Below are positions 12,385 to 24,124 of a DNA stretch of 64,000 nucleotides, one piece after another; position 1 is the stretch's first letter; the number at the start of each line of letters is the position of its first letter. The stretch is taken from NCBI RefSeq assembly GCF_902686445.1, contig NC_062214.1, forward strand, positions 40,247,454 through 40,311,453, written 5' to 3'. A program made the position numbers and the translations under genes. The stretch comes from Sciurus carolinensis (lineage: Eukaryota > Chordata > Mammalia > Rodentia > Sciuridae). The notes below the pieces were generated by a model. It was given only the letters and a program-made list of their open reading frames with translations. It did not search any database and was not told the origin of the DNA.

Positions 12385-12800
12385 TCCTCTTCCTCTTTTC
12401 TGTCCAATGAGACTACCTTTCCTGGCTTCCCTTGCATTTGATGACAGTATGTAATCATGCTCTAGCCAATGATATGTAGGTGAAAATGAAGGTGTCACTC
12501 CTAGGTCTGGTCAGGAGAGTCTGCCTTCATGGTCTTCCCTGATTTTCTTCTTCCAGGAGGTTTGAATTAAGCTGATACCAAGGTATCCTCAGACCTCTGT
12601 CTTGATAGTGGACTGAGGAATAAAGGAATATTCTGAGACCTTGAGAAGAACCAGCCCACTGGGAACACATCACTCCCCAAAACATACACAATTGAATTTT
12701 ATCATTAACATTGTTGTAAAAACACAGAAAATAAACTTGTGCTGTGTAAAAGCTACTAAGGTTTTCAAGTTGATCTGTTACAGCATAGTTAATATTTCCT
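12385..12800 (+). mobile_element. Ancient interspersed repeat, family uncertain
   Basis: Several landmarks occur in the order seen in a common ancient mammalian repeat: 'ctagccaatgatatgtaggtgaa', 'gtgtcactcctaggtctgg', 'agaagaaccagcccactggg'-like text and 'aaataaacttgtgctgtgtaaaagctactaaggtttt' then 'tgttacagcatagttaat'. I recognise the pattern but cannot name the family firmly (an LTR-like MER class is suspected). Confidence 0.4.
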
Positions 12801-14900
12801 TTACTTTCAGAATGAGATTTTTGTGTTTATTAAAATGAAGAAATAGAATTTTAGAAAAAGAAACACTGCTAGAGAATGACCGTGTTTCCAAATAATCTCA
12901 GTGTTCTCGACACAGTCCAATGTATCAATGTAAGAAAAAAAAAGCTTTAAAATATGGAAAAAAAATCTACTTTTTCTAATAAGTTAATTGACAAGCTTTA
13001 ATTTTTTAAAAAATGGATTTATCTCCTTCATAACAGAGAAGGTATTGGGCTCTGGAGAATTTCAGCACATATGCAGATAATATTTTTTAAACTTGCTCTT
13101 TGCATTTCTTCCAGAAACCACCTGGTGTGTTGTGTTGTAGGAACATTTTAAATTAATTATTTGTGTCAATCCTTTCAAATGGAATTGCCTTCCTGAGAGA
13201 ACCAAAACGACAAAACAAACAAATCCCCCGCCCCCCTCAAAAAAAAACCAAAAAACTTCGTCTTTTTAAATTCGATTTATTTGCTACACAACGGTTTCCT
13301 TATTTGCTGAAGTCGTTTTTTATTTCTCTTCCATATCTGGAGTTTAACTTAATGGCCATGCGTTACTACCTAAGTAAGCTGCCACACTTTATTTTTGTGG
13401 GAACATTAATCTTTTCTAGTTTTCCCTTCCTAACAATTTCTTTCTTGGAATATACATTAAGAAAAATCATAGTTAAATAGTGGGTCTTCATTATAGAGGT
13501 TGAAAGGGGCAAAAGTGGAAAAGCTTTCTGTTTGTTTGCTTCTGCTGGAGCTTCCTTGGGGGTCTCCTCTTGACTAGACTGTTATAGGGCAGCATCCATT
13601 CTCTTTAGAACCTAGCTCCCATCCTCCACCAGGATGCAAGTAAACTGTGGCCAAAAAGATGCAAAAGATGCAATTGCCAAAAAATGCAAGTAAACTGTGG
13701 CTTCCTCAGTGGTAGATTTGAAGTCAGTTTGTATTGTGCACTCTGTGTAGGATTTTCAACTTGAATTCTAAAATGTATAAACAAAGAAATGTATAGTAAA
13801 ACTGACTGACTAATTTAGGATTTAATTACCCAATAAAGGAGAGGGACATGATTGTGGCTTGGCTGACAGAAGCTTGGTGCTTCTTGCTTTGGGCATCTGT
13901 TTCTACATCATTCTTGCTTTGGTTTGTTGCTGATCTTCAACAAGGCTGCAGTGACTGTCTTGCTGATCTCAGTCACCTGTCTCATCTCATTGACACAGGC
14001 TTATAGGACTGGAGAAGCTCAGGTAAAAAGTAATAATGATTAACTGTGCTTATATTTGACTTTCAGCTGTGTTTTTTTTAATAGCAGATGTACTTCCCTA
14101 AATACACTCAACTTTTAGTTCTTACCTGGAAGTAAGTAAATGGGAGGAAGTGATGAGTGGAAGAGGAAAGCCAGCTTGATATTAAATATTCCCATAACCT
14201 TTAATCACAAATGCAAATTGTTGTTTATTCAGATAGGGAATTGAAATTCTTGATTTCATTTGGGGTCCCATATTAGGATTTGAGCACTAAGGAGATTAAT
14301 CTGAATATGTATTCATTCAAATACTGTGAACTAAATTTATTTGATTGTATTTAACTCCAGAATCTTCCATTTTAAATCTATATGTACATATGGATTGCAT
14401 GTTAAAATAGTGTTACCTCGTGATCCAAAAGGTGGCATTCTAGGAACTTCCAAATAGTTTTAATTGAAACAAGCAAAACTTATCATAGGTCCATTAATGA
14501 GTACAACAGTTGAGATTGTTATTCTTTACCTTTCTACTCTGACAACTTAACTCATAACTTAATTTTCCTTTCCCCATCTACTCTATGCATTGATTCTCAT
14601 GAATTTATAATAACAGCAACAAAAATCTTTTTATAGCTGTAACATCTTTAATAATATAAGAAATTTCACTTGTAGGTTCAGTATTTGTCTTCTTGTAAAT
14701 AGTCTTCTGAAAAGTATTAGCAGGAGTGGTTTCTGTAGTTCTTAGGACCATTTTTCTACTTTTTGGCTCTGTGAGGAGGTTGGGGAACAAGAGGAAATGA
14801 CAACAATTGGGGTAGAAAGACGTTTCCACAACTACACTACAATCCAAGAGAGCACTTGACACTCCTAAATCTTTGACTATTGCCATGGGATGGGCAGTAG
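12801..14900. other. Mostly unique non-coding sequence
   Basis: Contains an imperfect 18-bp direct repeat pair at 13634-13651 and 13684-13701 but no recognisable gene. ORFs at 13163-13480 (plus) and 14605-14886 (minus) show no domain and are probably chance. Confidence 0.5.
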
Positions 14901-14904
14901 AGAG

Positions 14905-15080
14905 GGAAAAGTATTAATTCTAGAGACATAGATTGGAGTTTGAATCCCATTTTGGCATTTACTAGCTACACAGTTATGTTTATGGTCAAATTATCAACTT
15001 TGTTTGTATTTATTTGTGTAATAGAAAAACTATTTATTTTACCAGGTTGATATAAAGACTAAACAGATAGTATGAATAAG
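14905..15080 (+). mobile_element. MIR SINE (sense)
   Basis: The sense MIR order 'ctagagacatagattggagtttgaatccca', 'catttactagctacacagttatg', then the region replacing 'aaaatggggataat', and 'aggttgatataaagactaaac' can be followed, with strong divergence in the middle. Confidence 0.6.
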
Positions 15081-15767
15081 CAATTTACACTACTCTACTG
15101 GTGGTTTAATTTGGCTACTAATTTCTAATTTAAGAACATTTTAATTTTTATAGTAAAGAGAAATTGAGTGTTTCCCAAAAGAAGGTCTGACCTTCCACTC
15201 CTGAGAGGCAGCCCTCTTTTGTTTTATGGTCTTGGGTTAACAAGATAGGAATAGTGTGATTCGGAGGGAGTATTGATCCTACCTGGAGAGTTTAGGGCTA
15301 GGTTAGCCATATAACACAGTATAAAGGCAGATATATCATTCATTTGATTTCATCAATTCACTTGGAGACTGCCTTCAACTATGTATACATTCAATCAAGC
15401 AATTATGACTATAGCAAAGCCTCAGTAAAAACTCTGGACATTGTGACTCAGGTACACTCTTCTGGTTAGCAATACTCTGTATTGTTATTAGCAATGCTGT
15501 GGAATCCTTTTAGTCTTTGCCCTATGTATGACTTTAATTGATTGATTTTGCTCTGTATTGTTTTAAAAGTCATAACTGTAAGTATAATAGCTTTCAGTGA
15601 GTTCTATAAGTCTCCCACTACAAAATTTTCAAATCTGAAGGTGGTTTGATAATTTTAATTTTGAAAATACCAGACACGCAGTTGTTATTAGAAGTGAGAG
15701 CAATTTTGAAAATTGTGCCTCAAACATTGGTATTTGGGTAACTCCAGGCATATATGAAAACCAAGAT
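15081..15767. other. Unique non-coding sequence
   Basis: No gene or repeat recognised. Confidence 0.5.
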
Positions 15768-15782
15768 TCTCCATTATATCCT
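15768..15782. repeat. Target-site duplication, left copy
   Basis: 'tctccattatatcct', identical to 16001-16015 and flanking the composite SINE. Confidence 0.93.
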
Positions 15783-16000
15783 TCCTTTTTTTGGGGGGTG
15801 CAGGGTACTGGAGATTGAACTCAGGGGCACTCAACCACTGAGCCACTTCCCCAGCCCTATTTTATATTTTATTTAGAGACAGGGTCTCACTGAGTTGCTG
15901 AGTTTCACCTCACAGTTGCTGAGGCTGGCTTTGAACTTGTGATCCTCCTTCCTCAGCCTCTGGAGCTACTGGATTACAGGCATGTGACACCCTGCCCAGC
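15783..16000 (-). mobile_element. Composite B1/ID SINE (antisense)
   Basis: Read on the minus strand, the element starts with a 7SL/B1-like half ('gctgggcagggtg...catgcctgtaatcc', 'gctgaggaaggaggatcac', 'agccagcctcagcaa', 'agaccctgtctctaaat'), continues with an ID/tRNA-like half ('agggctggggaagtggctcagtgg', B box near 'gttcaatctcc', 'agtaccctgca') and ends in an A tail. Perfect 15-bp direct repeats flank it at 15768-15782 and 16001-16015, the mark of L1-driven insertion. This dimer is known in squirrel-family rodents and supports the species call. Confidence 0.92.
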
Positions 16001-16015
16001 TCTCCATTATATCCT
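16001..16015. repeat. Target-site duplication, right copy
   Basis: Exact second copy of the 15 bp at 15768-15782. The lack of any mismatch suggests a fairly recent insertion. Confidence 0.93.
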
Positions 16016-16209
16016 GTAGCAGGCATTTTCTCAGTGTCAATCCCATACCTTTGTTCCTTTTATTTTTAAAGAACAACCTCCCTGCCAAAGACTTAAAAGA
16101 GACCAATCCCCAAATAATGCATGTATTCAGAACCTGACATAGCTGTTACAACCAGAATAGATATTTCAGTAAAGATGCTCCAATCTGATTTTTAGATAAG
16201 TTAACTCAT

Positions 16210-16584
16210 TGCTATAGCTTGGATCTGGAATATTCCCAAAGGCCATTGTTAAGAGTTGGTCAACCTGGCACTAATGAGACATGGTAGAATCTTTAAGAAG
16301 TAGTGCCTAGTAAAAGGAAGTTATGTTACTGAGGGCTTGCCCTTCAAGGGGATATTGGGACACTGGCCTCTAAACCTCTCTCTCTCTGCTTCCTGACTGC
16401 CATGAAGTGAGTAACTTCATCTGCCATGAGTACCCACCATGATGTTCAGCTTTACCACAGGTCCCAAAGCAATGGGACCAAGTGTCCATGGACTGAAACC
16501 TCTGAAACCATGAGCTAAAATAAAGCTTTCCTTCTTGTAAATTGATTATCTCAGGTATTTTGTCATAGTAAGGGAAAACTAACA
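16210..16584 (+). mobile_element. MaLR-type solo LTR (sense)
   Basis: Starts TG ('tgctatagcttgg') and ends CA ('gggaaaactaaca'). Between are 'gacatggtagaatctttaag', 'ctgagggcttgcccttcaagg', 'ctctctctgcttcctgactgccatg', 'ccatgatgttcagctttacc', 'actgaaacctctgaaacc', 'gagctaaaataaag' and 'ttatctcaggtattttgtc'. It is one of the best preserved of the sense LTRs here. The 71-codon ORF on its minus strand is LTR sequence, not a gene. Confidence 0.85.
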
Positions 16585-17039
16585 TGCTCAGGTTAGATGC
16601 TTAGCTTAGGAGATCACATGGACTAGAAGATTGAAGCCCAAATTGTGAGGCAGTCATATAATGATCCATGTGTGTGGAGTAGAGAAAGTCAGTTATGAAG
16701 AATGAAAGCAACCTGAAAGAAGAAACAGAGCTAGAATCTGAGCTTTAGCAAGAATGGGACAGACAGCTTGATTATGTTGCAGGCCGCCCAAGACCTCGTA
16801 TTTCTCCTCATGCTTTCTTTGTATGATTTTTCTCTATATCCTTCCTAATACCTTCTTCCCAAGCGCAAGTATTAGAGTTCACATTCCTTATAGCCAGGAG
16901 AGGGCCAGTGAAGACGTCAACCAAGATGTTTAATGTGATTTTAAAATTGCTACAGAAGGTCTTCATATATATATTCAATGAAGAGTTTATCAAATTGCAA
17001 ACCTAGATAATAAAATATTAATAGAGACTCAAAAGATAT
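16585..17039. other. Unique non-coding sequence
   Basis: No gene or repeat recognised. Confidence 0.5.
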
Positions 17040-17595
17040 CAGAAATAATTAATTTAGAAGGTGGATACTTTTCTCAAGTGGAAAAAATATTAAACCCTAG
17101 TATTCAAAGGGATATAAAAAGTATATTACTACTACAAGAACACACCATTTTGAATATTGAAAAATACATTAAAATATTAGTAATACTCCCTGTTAGAGTG
17201 ATTATAGTGAAAACATGCACCCTTATATATTGCTGGTGACGGCAAAATGATTCTGTTCTTTTTAAAAACAAACTGATAGTATGTTTTAAGCTATCAATAT
17301 AGTTATATCCCTTGTTCTAGTAATAAAACTCCTAGTAACTTATATGTAAAGCATAAAAAAGATAAAAAGTCTTATTCAGAAAGACAATTTCAATATAAAA
17401 AATATTAAACTATTTTTAGAAAAGACTGGTGAAGTAAGTTACTCATTCTCAACTTGATGAATTATTATGGAGCCACTAAGTAAGAATTATGAAGATAATG
17501 TAGCAACAGGAAAAACTGCTTATATGTATAACACAAAATGAAAATTACTACAGAATATAAAGTTCTATATATACCATATTAAATTGTATTGGAAT
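17040..17595 (+). mobile_element. Old L1 3' end (sense)
   Basis: The old L1 tail order is visible in sense: 'cacccttatatattgctggtgacggcaaaatg', 'ctttttaaaaacaaactgat', 'taataaaactcctagtaactta', 'gatgaattattatggagccac', 'agaattatgaagataatgt', 'gaaaaactgcttatatg' and 'tacagaatataaagttctat'. It covers the very end of ORF2 and the 3' UTR of an L1M-class copy and encodes nothing now. Confidence 0.65.
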
Positions 17596-17624
17596 AACAA
17601 CAGCAGCAATTTATCAATTGTTAA

Positions 17625-17795
17625 CTATAGATTAGGGACTTTCTGTATATCAGGGGCATGATTAACTTAAATATCACATCTATGCTAAAAGATCTCATTA
17701 TTCTTATTCCTATATTTCAAATGAGGAATCCAGACACAGGTGGTTGAAGTAATTGGTCTACAGTTTAGCGTGTTGCTTTGTTCGATCCAATCTGA
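17625..17795 (-). mobile_element. MIR-like SINE (antisense)
   Basis: 'gatctcattattcttattcctatatttcaaatgaggaa', then 'cacaggtggttgaagtaattggtc' follow the antisense MIR core. Confidence 0.5.
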
Positions 17796-17799
17796 CACT

Positions 17800-18829
17800 C
17801 AGTGAAGTAAACAGCGATGTAATTCTGATGCTAACCACCTGAGGCTGGTATCACACTCCACAAGTTAAAGACTCGGTGTTCCATAAAACTCCATACTTTG
17901 GATGTCATCTGTACTTTGGGGATCTGCGGGCCATCTGCACTTGTGATTAACTGGATGTAAATCTGAAGTTCCCCAAACACTCTCACACTTGATAATATGG
18001 TAGAACAACTCATGAAACTCAGATGAAAACTATACTTGTAATAATAGTTTATTGTAAAGGATACAGATGAGGAATAGTTAAATGAAGAGAAGCAAGGGTA
18101 AGGTTGGAAGAAGGTAGATCAAGATTCTATGCCCTCTCCTCATGGAATCAGGGTATCACTCTCTCAGTACATCCATGTGTACACCAACTGAGAAGCTCCA
18201 CTGGGCTTCAGTATCTAGAGTTGTTATTGAGATCTCATTACATATTCATGTTTGTTAAGATCAAAGGCCACATGAGTACACTTAATTTTCAGTCCCTCTC
18301 CTCTCCGTAGAGATTGGGTTGGTCCTTCTGGTGACCAGCTCTCTAAAGCTATCTAGAAGTGCATCATAAGTTTACTTCATTAGTGTAGCAAAGACTCTTC
18401 TATCATCTAGGAAATCCCTCAGGTTTTAAAAGTTCTGTCAGGAAGTGGGGATCAAAGACCAGATCCATTCTCTAATGTATCATAGGTGTCTTTTAGGAGT
18501 TAGGAAAATACACTTTTTTTATTCTTTGAGAAATCAGTAGGCCCCTCTAATATAATAATGATCCAGTGAAAAGCACCTTGGGTTCTACCTCTGTTCCAGT
18601 ACTGAAAGAACTCCAGTTCAAGTAACTTGCAAGCACTGCAATTCTCCCCAAGTCACATCACCTTCTTGCTCTCTTTTGTAATGATTTTTAAAGTGATATT
18701 AGAGTTTTCTTCTAATTCTAACCTTCCAGTTTTTGTTTTTGTTTTGATTATGGAATATGTTGTAATTGGAGGCCATTTATGATTTAGCCTGAATGTTTGG
18801 AGATATTTTCCCTGGGTCAAAACTTCATG
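17800..18829. other. Unique non-coding sequence
   Basis: No gene or repeat recognised. The short ORFs at 17831-18013 (minus) and 18104-18310 (plus) show no domain. Confidence 0.5.
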
Positions 18830-18945
18830 CTCTGTATTTGCTAGCTATATGCTCTTGGGCCAATTTCTTAATGCCTTAATTCCCTCATTTGTAAAATGGT
18901 GAGACTAACACCTCCACAACATTGCTGAGAGAAAAGGTGTCACAA
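18830..18945 (+). mobile_element. MIR SINE (sense)
   Basis: 'gctctgtatttgctagctatatgctcttgggccaatttctta' followed by 'ctcatttgtaaaatggtgag' is the sense MIR core. Confidence 0.75.
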
Positions 18946-19136
18946 CACAGGGAGACGTTAGTGCTGATTCTGGTAGAAATAAACACAAACTCAAAATATA
19001 GTCTCAAAAGTAATTTATAATGTGAAAAATATATATGATATTATGTCAGATCTCTCTAGAAAGTTGAATATATCAATGTTTATAGAACTTCATTCTTACA
19101 AAGAGCAAGCATGTTAGTAGCTAATATACTTTTTTA

Positions 19137-19262
19137 AAAAAATAAAGAACACAATACCTTTATTTTATTTATTTATTTTTGTATGTGGTGCTGAGAATCG
19201 AACCCAGTGCCTCACATGTGCTAGGCATGTGCTGTACCACTGAACCACAGCCCCAGCCCTAC
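19137..19262 (-). mobile_element. ID-type SINE (antisense)
   Basis: Same family as 811-954. On the minus strand 'gggctggggctgtggttcagtgg' leads to the B box 'GGTTCGATTCT', then 'cagcaccacat' and an 'aaataaataaataaaataaagg' tail. Approximate flanking repeats of 'tactttttaaaa' type (about 19127-19139 and 19260-19270) look like the target-site duplication. Confidence 0.88.
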
Positions 19263-19270
19263 TTTTAAAA

Positions 19271-20540
19271 ATACATACATACACAATTTTGGGGAGTAAA
19301 AAATGAGAATTTTTCCTGTTATTATAGGTTATCCAGGTTGCTGTGAAGAAGAATACATTACAAAGGTTTTTGCTGTTATGGAAGAATTATAAACTGAGTT
19401 TAGAGTGTAACAAATTTGTGGAATGTAGGTCAGGAAAGGATAACAGAAGTCTTGGAAAGTCCTTTGGATGAACCTTTAAATGAATAGAAGACCTGCAATA
19501 GTGATTATGTAATCAACCCAGAGGTGTACGTTGTTAATGGTGCCATCTCATCAAAGAATTAGAAAAATAGATTTGCTCTGAGTAATTCTAGTTTGACCGT
19601 ATTTTAACCATAGAGTTTTGACTTCTGTAAAAATAAGTTAACAAAAAGCTAACATGGGTTACTTGACTAAAGGAGAAAGATTAAGCTATATGATGCTGCT
19701 CTTAAAATAACAGTTATTTCAGTATTTTTCTATTTTATTGCCTACATATTATGAAAAAATGTAATTTTTATCTTGGAAATAAGGTAGCTGTTTTAATAAG
19801 TACACATTTCTAATATAGAAATAACAAATCATGGGTATTAATATTACCAATATCTAGATAATTAAAAAATAAGTCATACATATATTATATGGTTATGAGT
19901 TACATATATTTACAGAGTACATTGCTTTTGTACTTTTATTTCTTCCTGTTTACATTTTTTAAAACATAGTACATGCAACTTTTGGACAAACATAAGCAAT
20001 TATAAGTCTAAATACAATATTTTCTGATATGTAGATAAGTTTTATGTAACCCCATTCTTACAGTGTACTCATTCATTCATTCATTTATTCAGCTAATATA
20101 AATATCAAATGCTAATGTTGGGTACAGCACAGAATTAGTTGTACAAGTTAGCAAGCATTGAAGCTACCATTTAGCAATAGAGATAATTAATATATCCACA
20201 TGGCTTTAATCAAAGACAGGACAAAGTGGTGTGGACGTATGAAAATGAAGGAGATTTTGAAAGGTTTAAGTGATCAGAAAAGATATCTTGTTATTGAATG
20301 ATTGAATAATAAATGAATTTTTAAATGGCATTATTATGGAAGAATTTCAGTTGTTCCTAGACAATATTTGGTAAAAAATTTTAAAGTTTTGAACCTTTTA
20401 AAACAGTGATGTTTGGTCAACAAATGAATGCATTAACAATATTCTCAATTTAATGGCCAAGTAGAAAGACTGTTTAACAACTTATTATCATTTGATTTAG
20501 ATAATTATACATATTCTTCTGCATAAGACATTGATTACTT
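19271..20540. other. Unique AT-rich non-coding sequence
   Basis: No gene recognised. 20068-20095 is a short 'attcattcattcattt' run that belongs to a poorly preserved ancient repeat. Confidence 0.5.
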
Positions 20541-20640
20541 GGTTATCTTAGTCAACTTAGGTATAAAATACCATCAAGTAGGTGGCTCAAACTGCAGATA
20601 TTTATTTCTCATAGCCCTGAAGGCTAAGTCCGAAATCAAG
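20541..20640 (-). mobile_element. MaLR LTR fragment (antisense)
   Basis: Only the 3' end of an LTR remains, read backwards: 'gttatcttagtcaacttagg', 'taaaataccatcaagtaggtggctc', 'atatttatttctcatagccctgaaggctaagtccgaaatcaag'. The rest is missing where the old L1 begins. Confidence 0.55.
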
Positions 20641-20689
20641 ATGCACTAACACCAGTAAAGAGTGCATACAAAATTCATGCCATTTGATC

Positions 20690-21080
20690 ACATGTGTAGA
20701 GTCTTAAAACAACCACTGCACAAATACAGACCCATCACATTACTGCAAATATCTACTTGCAAAATCACTACTATCTCTATCATCCCTAACACCAAGCAAC
20801 CACAAATCTATTTACCATCATTATAGTTGGCCATTTTGAGAAAGTTTTAAAAATGGAATCATACAGTAAGTGATTTTCTTAGGCTTTTTTCCACTCTGTA
20901 TAATGCCCTTGAGATCTAACCAAGCTGATGCTTATATTAATAGTTTGCTTCTTTTATTGTAGAGTAGTAATCCATGATATGGTATGCAACATTTGCTTAA
21001 CCATTTAGCTATTGAGGGAACATTTGTTTCCGCTTTTTAACTACTACGAATAAAGCAGCAGTGGACGTTTGTGTACAGAT
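20690..21080 (-). mobile_element. Old L1 (L1M-class), 3' UTR segment, antisense
   Basis: The antisense 3' UTR of an old L1: 'ccaagcaaccacaaatctattt', 'tttaaaaatggaatcatacag', 'gtagagtagtaatccatgatatgg', 'ttagctattgagggaacattt', 'gaataaagcagcagtggacgtttgtgtacag'. It stops at the left target duplication of the younger L1 and resumes at 21881. Confidence 0.75.
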
Positions 21081-21085
21081 TTTTT

Positions 21086-21880
21086 TCCACCTTTTTTAAA
21101 TTGGTGCATTATATTTGTACATAACAATAGGATTTGTTGTTAGGTATTTGTACATGCATACAATATAACAATACGATTTGGCCATTATCACTCCCCAGCA
21201 CTCCCCCACCTCCCTCCCCTTAGTCCCTTTCCTCTGTTGAACTCCCTTTGATTTTCATGACATCTGTCCCCACCTTTCTTTCCCCTTTTCCTCTCTAGTT
21301 TCTGCATATGAAGAAACCATAGAACCCTTGAACCAAGTTTGACTAATTTCACTGAAACTGATGGTCTCTATTTCAACCCATTTTCCAGCAAATGACATAA
21401 ATCTATTTTTCTTTATGACTGAGCAAAACCCCTTTGTGTATATATGACATATTTTCTTTTTTCATTCATCCATTGATGGTTGCCTAGGCTGGTTCCACAG
21501 TTTGGCTATTGTGAATGGTGCTTCTGTAAACATGGGTGTGCAGGTATCATTGTAGTATGATGACTTTAATTCTATAATATAAATACCAAGGAGTGATAGG
21601 GCTGGGTCATAGGGTGATTCCATGCCTATTGTTTTTAGCAACCTCCATACTGATTATCTGTAGTGCTTATATTGATTTACAATTCTACTAACATTTTAAA
21701 AGTGTTCCTTTTTCTCCACATCCTCTCCAGAATTTCTTGTTGTTTGTATACTTAATTACTGTCATTCTGACTGTTATGAAATAAAATCTCAGTGTAGTTT
21801 TGTTTTTCATTTCTCTAATTGCTAACAATTTTCTTCATATATTTGTTGGCCACTTGTATTTCTTCTTTTGTGTTGTGTGA
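21086..21880 (-). mobile_element. Younger L1 insertion, antisense, 5'-truncated
   Basis: This segment is an antisense L1 tail that differs in class from its surroundings. On the plus strand come the 3' UTR end ('ttggtgcattatatttgtacataacaatagg', 'cactcccccacctccctcccctta'), then the reverse of the ORF2 end ('ttctttatgactgagcaaaacccctttgtg', 'ccattgatggttgcctaggctggttccac', 'ctattgtgaatggtgcttctgtaaac', 'ctccacatcctctccagaattt'). A 9-bp direct repeat 'agatttttt' lies at both sides (21077-21085 and 21881-21889), and the old L1 reads continuously across it. The copy is truncated at its 5' side and non-coding. Confidence 0.82.
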
Positions 21881-22175
21881 AGATTTTTTGAAGATGTAAA
21901 TGTTCATTTCTTTGGGTTAAATGCCAGAGATGTGATTGCTGGTTCATATGGTAAGTTCTGTTGAATTTTCCAAAAAGTTGCCAGTTTTTCAGAGTGCATA
22001 GACAATTTCACATTCTTAATAGCAATGCAAAAGAGATCCAGTTTCTCCACATCCATGTCAATATTTAGCATGTCACTTTTTTCCATTAATGGTTTTAGTA
22101 GATGTAGAGTGATATCTCCTAATAGTCTTCATTTATGTTTCCATAATGACTAATCATGTTCAACATTTATTCATG
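21881..22175 (-). mobile_element. Old L1 (L1M-class), continuation, antisense
   Basis: Resumes the element of 20690-21080: 'ctttgggttaaatgccagagatgtgattgctgg', 'aaaagttgccagtttttcagagtgcat', 'ccagtttctccacatccatgtc' and 'taatggttttagtagatgtagagtg'. Confidence 0.75.
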
Positions 22176-22177
22176 TA

Positions 22178-22497
22178 TAGCAATGCCCCTGAAACCATGG
22201 GTTCCATATCTGCAGATTCAACCAACCATTATGTATTTAGGCCTCCAATGGTTGTGACTATACTGAACATGAACAGAAATTTTTTTTCTTGCCATTATTT
22301 CCTAAAAGACAGCAAACCAAGCATTATCATAGCACTTACATTGTATTAGATATTATAAGTAATATGCAATGATTAAAGTATACAGGAAGATATACATAGA
22401 TTATATACAAAGACAAAATATACTCCTTTTTATAAAGACAGTAAGTATCTGTGTAGGATCTTGTAACAGATTATGTATGGTTACTGAGGGAACAATT
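22178..22497 (-). mobile_element. MER2-type Tigger DNA transposon (antisense)
   Basis: A short non-autonomous DNA transposon inserted into the old L1. The reverse MER2 order is recognisable: 'ggttccatatctgcagattcaaccaacc', 'tactgaacatgaacagaaattttttttcttgccattatttcct', 'catagcacttacattgtattagatattataagtaat', 'gcaatgattaaagtatacaggaagatatacatagattatat' and a decayed terminal inverted repeat. TA dinucleotides at 22176-22177 and 22498-22499 fit the TA target duplication of mariner/Tigger elements. The host L1 resumes with 'cttatttgccatcc'. It encodes no transposase. Confidence 0.82.
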
Positions 22498-22499
22498 TA

Positions 22500-23398
22500 C
22501 TTATTTGCCATCCAGATATCCTCTTAAGGAAATAACTCCTTTTGTCCTGTTCTCATTTCTTAATTAGGTTGTTTGTATATTTGTTGTTGGATTTTGAGAA
22601 TTCTTTATGTATTCTAGGAATGAAAACTTTGTCAGATTTATGGTTTGTAAATATTTTTTCCCAGTATACATGTGTTTTCTTCATTTTTAAACAGTGTTTC
22701 AAAGATAAAAAAATTAAATTCTGATGAAGTCTTATTTATAGATCATTTTTCTTTTATGGATGCTGCTTTTTTTGACATGGCTGAGAACTTTTCATGAGTT
22801 TTACATCTTTATGGTTTTACTTTATATTTTCTACTGAAAGTTTTATATTTTACATTTAGATCTATAGCCAATTTGAGGTAATTTTTGTAGTTATAAACAT
22901 TAGGTTGAGATGATTTATTTATTTTGCTGTGGATACCAAATTGCTCTAGCTATACTAGGCTATTCTTCTACCATTGTGTTGCTTTTATATTTGTCCAAAA
23001 ATAGTTAACCATATACATGTGGATTTACTTTTGGGGTTCACTATTCTGATATATTAATCTATCCATCAGTCCCTCTACCAATACCATGCAGTCTTGATTA
23101 AGCTGTAGAATGATTTTTAAAATGGGGTAAATTGCTTTCTCTCACTTTATTCTTCTCTTTCATCATTGTCTTAGCTATTCTATTTCTTTGTCATGTAAAT
23201 TTTGGAACAACCTGTTATATACTTACACATAATCTTGCTGGGAATGTGATTGCAACTGTGATACACTTAAATATGATTTGGGGAAAAGTGACATCGTTAT
23301 TAGTTGAGTCTATTAATCTATAAAGACATTATGTGCCTTCTTTTATTTAGATATTCTTTGGTGTCTTTCATCAGTGTTTCATAGTTTTTAGCACAAAG

Positions 23399-23433
<35 letters not shown>

Positions 23434-24030
23434 AAAGAAATGGATTAATTATATCATTTTTGAGTGATTATAAATGGAGTTTCATTTTTAATTTCAGTAT
23501 CCACATGTTCATTGCTAATGTATTTAAATATTATTGATTTTATATGGTGATCTTTTATCTTGTAACTTATTTTGGAAGTTACTTGGGATTTTCCATGCAG
23601 ACCATCATGTCATCTGCAAATAGAGATTACTTTATTCTTCCTTTCTAATTTGTATAACTTAATATTGTATATTCTTGCCTTATTGCACATGCCAAGAATA
23701 GTGAGAACTGAAATTCTTACTCTATTCCCAATTTATGGGTACTGTTTTTTATTCATCTTTCACTGTTACACATGATATTAACTGTAGGGTTTTTGTAGAT
23801 GTATTTGTTAAGTAAAAGAAATTATCTTCTATAATTAGTTTTCTCAGAACTTGCTTTTAAAAATCATGAATGGATATTGAATTCTGTCACGGTCTTTTTT
23901 ACATCAATCAATATAATCATTTTTCCCTTTGGCCTAGTAGTATGGTGATTGCATTGAATTCAGAAGAGCATTTTAATAGTTATTCAATTCATTATGAGAA
24001 ATTAGTCATCCCTGCATAATAAATAACCAT
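22500..24030 (-). mobile_element. Old L1 (L1M-class), ORF2 part, antisense
   Basis: The body of the same old L1, now reading backwards through ORF2: 'ggttgtttgtatatttgttgttggattttgag', 'tagatcatttttcttttatggatgctg', 'ctatagccaatttgaggtaatttt', 'tggataccaaattgctctagc', 'accatgcagtcttgattaagctgtagaatg', 'tctttggtgtctttcatcagtg', 'gacatgatgg'-type and 'gaattctgtcacggtcttttttacatcaatcaatataatcat'. All reading frames are broken by stops. An (AT)n run has grown inside at 23402-23431. The right limit near 24030 is approximate. Confidence 0.75.
23402..23431. repeat. (AT)n microsatellite
   Basis: Fifteen AT units within the antisense L1. Confidence 0.95.
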
Positions 24031-24124
24031 TTCATTTTGTGATTAAATAATAGCAAAAAACCTAAGACAGAAAGGTAAAAACAAATAAAGATTTAAAGCT
24101 ATGGAATCTGAAAGAGTGTTGGTG

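Noticed and set aside
22146..22349. 67-codon plus ORF
   Set aside because: Lies in the MER2 transposon and the old L1.
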